Source: Flavobacteriaceae bacterium (GTDB lineage Bacteria; Bacteroidota; Bacteroidia; Flavobacteriales; Flavobacteriaceae). Taken from it: a DNA stretch of 20,428 nucleotides. Each line of letters begins with the position of its first letter. Within the stretch, counting starts at the first letter, position 1. The stretch is from NCBI GenBank assembly GCA_027068695.1, contig JAMOMG010000364.1, positions 1 through 20,428 of the forward strand. Direction: 5' to 3'. This document shows, piece after piece, positions 17,001 through 20,428 of this stretch. The notes under the pieces were generated by a model. The model ran no database searches. It saw nothing but the letters and a program-made list of their open reading frames with translations, and was not told the DNA's origin. A program made the translations under genes and the position numbers.

Positions 17001-18482
17001 GAAGGAATGACAAACATAAAAGAGCGTATTTTGTTGGCTACAGAAGAGCGTTTACGTCCTATTTTATTGACGGCGGTTGCAGCAATAATGGGATTCATGC
17101 CAATGGCAATCTCAGCATCAGCAGGTGCAGAAGTACAAAGACCTTTGGCAACTGTTGTTATTGGAGGTTTAATTTCATCAACTTTTTTAACATTATTAGT
17201 GGTGCCTGTGTTATATTATTTAGTAGAGCGTAGTTCTCAAAAAAGAAAAGACAGAAAAGGTAGTACAATGAATACTAAAATTGCAACAATATTAATTTTA
17301 GGCTTTGTATTATTTGCAGGCAATAATTTCGCAAATGCACAAGAAAAAAGTCAAAAAATGACTATTGAAGAAGCAGTTGAAATAGCTTTCAATAATAATC
17401 CAACTATAAAAGCTGCAAATTTAGAAATAGAGAAACAAGAAAGTCTTAAAAAAACATCTTTTGATTTAGATAAAACAACTATTTCATATACAAAAGGACA
17501 AATAAATGCAGCTCAAATAGATTACGAATTGAGCATATCTCAAGACTTTAAATTTCCAACAGTTTATGGAATACAATCAAAATTGCAAAAAGAAAAAGTT
17601 ATTTTGAGTGAAGCCTCTTTAATGCTGAAGAAAAATGTTTTAGAACGGAATGTGAGAGCTGTTTATATGCAATTATGGTATGCGAAAAATAAATTTGAAT
17701 TAATTTCTTCCTTAGAAAAAGAGTTTGAAAATTTTGCAATTATTGCTCAAAAAAGATTTGAATCTGGCGAAACAAACTTAATTGAAAAAATAGCAGCTGA
17801 AGGTAAACGAGAAGAAGTAGGTTTATTAAAATTGGAAGCCAATTTAGATATTGAAAATTTAAGAAAGCAATTACAGTTATTGCTTAACACAAACGACTCA
17901 GTATCCATTTTAAATAAAAGCTTACAAAGAATATCTTTTGATCAAGTTGAAGAGTTAGGTAATAATAATCCAATTTTAAAACTTAAAGAGCAATTTGTTA
18001 CCATTTCAAAAGGACAATATAAACTTGAAAAATCTAAATTTTTACCGGATTTGACTGCTGGATATTTCAATCAGCAAATTGAAGGTGTTAAAAATTTTAC
18101 TGGATTTCAAGTAGGTTTAAAAGTACCAATATTCTTTTGGACACAAAAAGGAAAAACTCAGGCGGCTAAAAAGAATAATGAAATTGCTAAAATGAATTAT
18201 GAGCAAACGAAGTTAGATGTTAATTCTGTCTTGAAAACGAATCTACAAGACTATGAAAAATACAAAGCTTCGTTATTGTATTATGAGACAAAGGGTTTAC
18301 AATTGGCTGAGAAGTTATTTTCATCTGCCAATAAGGCTTACAAAGAAGGTGAAGTAGGTTATGTAGCATACATAACGTCTTTAGAACAAGCTGTACAAAT
18401 AAAAACAGATTATTTGAGTAAGCTTAATTTGTACAATCAAACCGTAATTGAAATCAATTATTTAACAGGAAAATATAATTAA
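14091..18482 (+). CDS. czcA: CzcA-type heavy-metal RND pump fused to TolC-family channel
   Basis: A 1463-residue fusion. Residues 1 to about 1055 form a heavy-metal RND transporter of the inner membrane: TM1 near the N-terminus, large periplasmic loops, and TM4 with SLGAIDFGIIVDGAVIIVE carrying D400, D406 and E413, the proton-relay acids of the CzcA/CusA group. The porter region has RFNELLTGVREDVAIKLYG; where CusA has a Met of its Cu/Ag path (DMLSTGIKSP) this protein has Glu, so a divalent metal such as Zn, Co or Cd is more likely. From M1060 a second protein begins with a typical signal peptide (to about ANA/QE) and a 400-residue TolC-like part rich in helices, starting MTIEEAVEIAFNNNPTIKAA. 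Such fusions are familiar in Bacteroidota. The signal-like segment may be cleaved to free the channel. Confidence 0.95.
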   Translation: MINKIIRFSINNKFIIGLFILVLIGAGTYSMMTVKLGSVPDITNNQVQVITVAPNLGTEDIEQFVTYPIELAVANLPSVTELRSVSRFGLSVVTIVFKDEMGTYLPRQLVQEKLTEIQEDIPAGFGKPFMAPIATGLGEIYQYSLVPKKGFEHKYSPSELRTIQDWIVKRQMALVPGVVEINSFGGNVKQYEVALNPNKLNSMGISISEVFEALENNNSNTGGAYIERNHQANFIRGEGLARSIDDIKNIVIENNKNTPILIKDVADAVRFGSAVRYGAFTEDGEESVGGQVLMLKGENPNEVIKNVQKRIAAIQKSLPEGLEIKPFLDRSDLIARTTSTVSKNLIEGALIVVFVLVLLLGSLRGGLLTASIIPLSLLFAFILMKATGVWANLMSLGAIDFGIIVDGAVIIVEGTVHHIEQRIKKNKGDFTAQEMDALSYKSSSMMMNSAFFGQLIILIVFTPILFLTGVEGKMFRPMAFTFGFAVLGALLLCLTYVPVMASLFMKPTSQEKRTWFTKLEDWLTKLSNKMMSSIFKVYKPLINGALNFRKAVIAIAVLLFVIASFVFSRMGGEFIPKLDEGDIAMQIIMKPGSSLSESIKISEDVENIITSNFPEVKTMVGRIGVAEIPTDPMPMDVVDSFIILEKDMDKWTSATTKTELIEKIQDKLKNIVGANFIFTQPVELRFNELLTGVREDVAIKLYGNDLDVLATKAEEMAKIIKTVNGAADVRAEATDGLPQITVNYQRAKLAKYGLSVKKLNQYVSAAFAGANAGIIFEGEKRFDLVVRFSSAYRQSIDDLKNLFVDLPNESSQIPLKELADITYGPGPMQISRDNTYRRVSVGVNVRGRDVESMVEEVQQKLDAELDLPDGYFIEYGGSFENLKRAKERLAIVVPIALFLIFILLYFALNSFTQATMIYMAVPLAAIGGIYFLAIRGMPFSISAGVGFVVLFGVAVLNGLVLVSRFNSLKLEGMTNIKERILLATEERLRPILLTAVAAIMGFMPMAISASAGAEVQRPLATVVIGGLISSTFLTLLVVPVLYYLVERSSQKRKDRKGSTMNTKIATILILGFVLFAGNNFANAQEKSQKMTIEEAVEIAFNNNPTIKAANLEIEKQESLKKTSFDLDKTTISYTKGQINAAQIDYELSISQDFKFPTVYGIQSKLQKEKVILSEASLMLKKNVLERNVRAVYMQLWYAKNKFELISSLEKEFENFAIIAQKRFESGETNLIEKIAAEGKREEVGLLKLEANLDIENLRKQLQLLLNTNDSVSILNKSLQRISFDQVEELGNNNPILKLKEQFVTISKGQYKLEKSKFLPDLTAGYFNQQIEGVKNFTGFQVGLKVPIFFWTQKGKTQAAKKNNEIAKMNYEQTKLDVNSVLKTNLQDYEKYKASLLYYETKGLQLAEKLFSSANKAYKEGEVGYVAYITSLEQAVQIKTDYLSKLNLYNQTVIEINYLTGKYN

Positions 18483-18490
18483 AAATAAGA

Positions 18491-18508
18491 AAGTGTCTAT
18501 TGACACTT
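18491..18508 (+). other. Short hairpin between pump and adaptor genes
   Basis: AAGTGTC (18491-18497) and GACACTT (18502-18508) form a perfect 7-bp stem with a TATT loop. No T-run follows, so it is not a standard terminator. It lies in the 48-base gap before the adaptor ATG and could set relative message levels. Confidence 0.5.
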
Positions 18509-18530
18509 AATAAATATTAAAAACAATCAG

Positions 18531-19757
18531 ATGAAACATATTATAATAAACATTAGCAGCATTTTTTTACTCCTTATTTTTTTAGTGAGCTGCCAAAATA
18601 AAACAGCTCAACAGAAAAAAGAAACCGATAGTGGAGTACACAATGATACCCATAGTGATTCCCATGAAGGAGACAAAGAGACAGAAGAAACTTTAAATTT
18701 TGTAACGCTTCAGCAAAAGCAATTAGAAGTTATGGATATTGAGTTGGGAACTACTAAAAAAGTAAATTTAGGAAAAACATTGAAGGTTAATGGGCAATTA
18801 GAATTACCGCCTCAAAAAAGGGCAAGTATAAGTGCAATTGTAGGAGGTCGTATAGAAAGTGTGGCAGTAATTGAAGGTGATTATGTAAAAAAAGGACAAG
18901 CAATTGCCCAGTTAAATAACCCACAATTTATTACTATGCAACGCGAATATTTAACAGCTAAAAGTAATTATTCATTTTTAGAAAAAGATTATTTACGTAA
19001 AAAAGAACTCTTTAAAGATGGTATTACTTCGCAAAAATCTTTTCAACAAGCAGAAGCAGCTTATAAAGATGGAAAATCTGCATTAAATGCTGCTAAATCA
19101 ATGTTACAATTAGTAGGGATAAATATTTCAGTATTAGAAAAAGGTCAAATTATTTCATCAATACCAGTAATTTCACCAATTAATGGATACGTACAAAATA
19201 TAGCTATTAATATTGGAAAATTTGTTGCTCCAGAGCAAGAGATGTTTGAAATTGTTGATAATGAGCATTTGCATATTGGATTGAAAGTTTTTGAAAAAGA
19301 TATTGATAAAGCCAAAGTAGGACAAAAAATCACATTTGCTTTAACAACAAGACCCGATAAAATTTATGAAGCTGAAATTTTCGCTTTAGGCAGTGCTTTT
19401 GATATGGACACAAGAGCTGTTAAAGTACATGCGAAAATTATTGGAACTCATGCTGGTTTGCTAACGGGAATGTTTGTTGAAGCAAGAATAACAACATCGA
19501 ACAAGGAAGTAAGTGCTTTGCCAGAAGGAGCTTTTGTTACAGAAAAAGGATTGGATTATATTTTTATTCAAAAAGAAAACGATAAAGATAATATTACACT
19601 TGAAAAAGTTCAAATAAATAGAGGGATTTCAGATTTAGGTTTCTCAGAAGTGGTTTTTATTAATGAAATACCAAAAAATATTGTGGTTGTAACAAAAGGA
19701 GCTTATTACGTTAATGCAGAATTGAATAAAGGTGAGTTTGAAGACCATGAACATTAA
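18531..19757 (+). CDS. czcB: CzcB-like RND periplasmic adaptor, His-rich lipoprotein
   Basis: Membrane fusion protein that bridges the RND pump and the outer membrane channel. The N-terminus is a lipoprotein signal with lipobox LVSC and acylated C21. A short polar segment with evenly spaced histidines follows (H37, H41, H45, among Asp and Glu), and the C-terminus ends EFEDHEH, both plausible metal-binding tails. The core has the lipoyl half-motifs GGRIESVAVIEGDYVKKGQ and SPINGYVQNIAINIGKFV, with a helical hairpin between them (about residues 140-200) and beta-barrel and membrane-proximal parts after (KVGQKITFAL, LLTGMFVEARI). The 408-residue length fits CzcB/CusB-type proteins. It starts 48 bases after the pump gene. 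Confidence 0.95.
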   Translation: MKHIIINISSIFLLLIFLVSCQNKTAQQKKETDSGVHNDTHSDSHEGDKETEETLNFVTLQQKQLEVMDIELGTTKKVNLGKTLKVNGQLELPPQKRASISAIVGGRIESVAVIEGDYVKKGQAIAQLNNPQFITMQREYLTAKSNYSFLEKDYLRKKELFKDGITSQKSFQQAEAAYKDGKSALNAAKSMLQLVGINISVLEKGQIISSIPVISPINGYVQNIAINIGKFVAPEQEMFEIVDNEHLHIGLKVFEKDIDKAKVGQKITFALTTRPDKIYEAEIFALGSAFDMDTRAVKVHAKIIGTHAGLLTGMFVEARITTSNKEVSALPEGAFVTEKGLDYIFIQKENDKDNITLEKVQINRGISDLGFSEVVFINEIPKNIVVVTKGAYYVNAELNKGEFEDHEH

Positions 19758-19780
19758 ATAATAATTCTAAATTTATTAAA

Positions 19781-20119
19781 ATGAAAGAAATTAAAGCATA
19801 TATAAAACCAAATAAGTTAGAAAAAGTAGTTGAGGTACTTAAAGAAAATAATTTTAAAAGTGTTACCTTATTAGAGTGTGAAGGTACAGGAACTTATAAA
19901 CGAGAAGATTCACTACCTTCGTTAAAATTTCATTTTGCAGATAGTAAAATGATTAAGTTGGAGTTGGTATGTCAAGATGAAGAAGTAGAAAACGCCATTG
20001 AAATAATTTGTGAGAATGCAGCTACACCTTACCCCGCAGATGGTATTATTTATGTATCTGATATTAAAGATGCGTACAGAATAAAAACGTGTAAATCAAT
20101 TAAAAAATTCGATTTTTAG
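19781..20119 (+). CDS. PII-like protein associated with metal efflux
   Basis: A 112-residue protein with the start of a PII fold: MKEIKAYIKPNKLEKVVEVLKENNFKSVTLLECEGTG matches the beta1-alpha1-beta2 pattern of GlnB-like proteins, and the C-terminal part, ATPYPADGIIYVSDIKDAYRI, matches the B-loop and C-loop region (GDGxIxVxxIxxAxxI in GlnB). The T-loop region (about residues 37-55) differs from GlnB/GlnK and lacks the usual uridylylation context, so nitrogen control is unlikely. A separate PII subgroup beside cation efflux pumps has been described in the literature, and this gene's position between czcB and the Fur-family gene fits it. It may sense a metal or a nucleotide and modulate the pump; this is inference. 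ATG is 24 bases after czcB. Confidence 0.85.
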   Translation: MKEIKAYIKPNKLEKVVEVLKENNFKSVTLLECEGTGTYKREDSLPSLKFHFADSKMIKLELVCQDEEVENAIEIICENAATPYPADGIIYVSDIKDAYRIKTCKSIKKFDF

Positions 20120-20120
20120 C

Positions 20121-20428
20121 ATGAATCTTGATTTAGAAAAAATTTTAGATAAACACAATGTAAAACCAACAGCAATGCGACTGTTGGTTTTACAATTTCT
20201 TTTAACCGAAAAAGCAGCAATGAGTTTAACTGATTTAGAAAATTATTTTGATAAATCTGATAGAACAACGCTATACCGTACTTTAAAAACTTTCGTAAAG
20301 TATGAAATTGCTCATAAAATTGATGATGGTACGGGAATTACAAAATATGCCTTGTGTGAAGAAAATTGCCATTGTGAAATAGAAACCGATTTGCATGTGC
20401 ATTTTCATTGTAAGTTGTGTAAACAAAC
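20121..20428 (+). CDS. Fur-family metalloregulator (3' partial)
   Basis: The first 102 residues of a Fur-superfamily repressor, cut by the window end. The winged-helix part contains VKPTAMRLLVLQFLL (alpha1-2) and DRTTLYRTLKTFVKYEIAHKI, the recognition helix and wing lead typical of Fur/Zur/PerR. The dimerisation part shows HVHFHCKLCK, combining the metal-site histidines with the first CxxC of the structural zinc site. A further Cys/His-rich stretch, CEENCHCEIE, precedes it. Metal specificity (Zur, Fur or other) cannot be decided; the metal efflux context suggests zinc or a similar ion. The ATG is one base after the PII-like stop, so it is the last visible gene of the same operon and may autoregulate it through the inverted repeat at 13662-13682. 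Confidence 0.93.
   Translation, partial: MNLDLEKILDKHNVKPTAMRLLVLQFLLTEKAAMSLTDLENYFDKSDRTTLYRTLKTFVKYEIAHKIDDGTGITKYALCEENCHCEIETDLHVHFHCKLCKQ

Noticed and set aside
18491..18508. Terminator between pump and adaptor genes
   Set aside because: The 7-bp hairpin has no following T-run, and the flanking genes belong to one efflux system.
1..20428. CRISPR arrays, insertion sequences, prophage genes or restriction and defence systems
   Set aside because: No spaced direct repeats, transposase, integrase or defence domains were seen; the only mobile-like unit is the GIY-YIG/tRNA segment.

Overview
The window looks like a chromosomal segment from the family Flavobacteriaceae (phylum Bacteroidota). 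Supporting signs are very AT-rich DNA, no Shine-Dalgarno-like leaders, promoter-like boxes of the TAnnTTTG type, the flavobacterial order of the division and cell wall genes, the C-terminal end of FtsZ, and a CzcA-TolC fusion pump with a DUF6660-like gene in front. The genus cannot be fixed from the sequence alone. All protein genes and the tRNA lie on the + strand.

Bases 1-10146 hold most of a dcw cluster: mraY (5' end outside the window), murD, ftsW, murG, murC, ftsQ, ftsA, ftsZ. The genes abut or overlap and read as one transcription unit making lipid II, its polymerising machinery and the divisome core. A strong intrinsic terminator follows ftsZ, and a promoter-like box for a yqeY/GatB-like gene lies directly against it. 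Bases 10728-11132 are the oddest part. They hold a 5' half copy of a tRNA-Arg gene broken after the anticodon, a GC-rich perfect 20-nt palindrome, a small GIY-YIG nuclease gene, and a complete tRNA-Arg(UCG) gene. This looks like a small selfish or mobile unit that split a tRNA gene and left an intact copy downstream. A second intrinsic terminator follows the tRNA.

Bases 11356-13613 carry moaA and moeA, for the first and last steps of molybdenum cofactor synthesis. Bases 13662-20428 form a heavy-metal efflux locus: a perfect TGCAA-type inverted repeat at the promoter, a small Cys-rich exported protein (DUF6660-like), a CzcA-type RND pump fused to its TolC-type outer membrane channel, a His-rich lipoprotein adaptor (CzcB-like), a PII-like protein, and a Fur-family regulator cut off by the window end. 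The likely logic is export of divalent metal (Zn/Co/Cd more likely than Cu/Ag) by a tripartite pump, with the PII-like protein and the Fur-family protein as candidate local controls.
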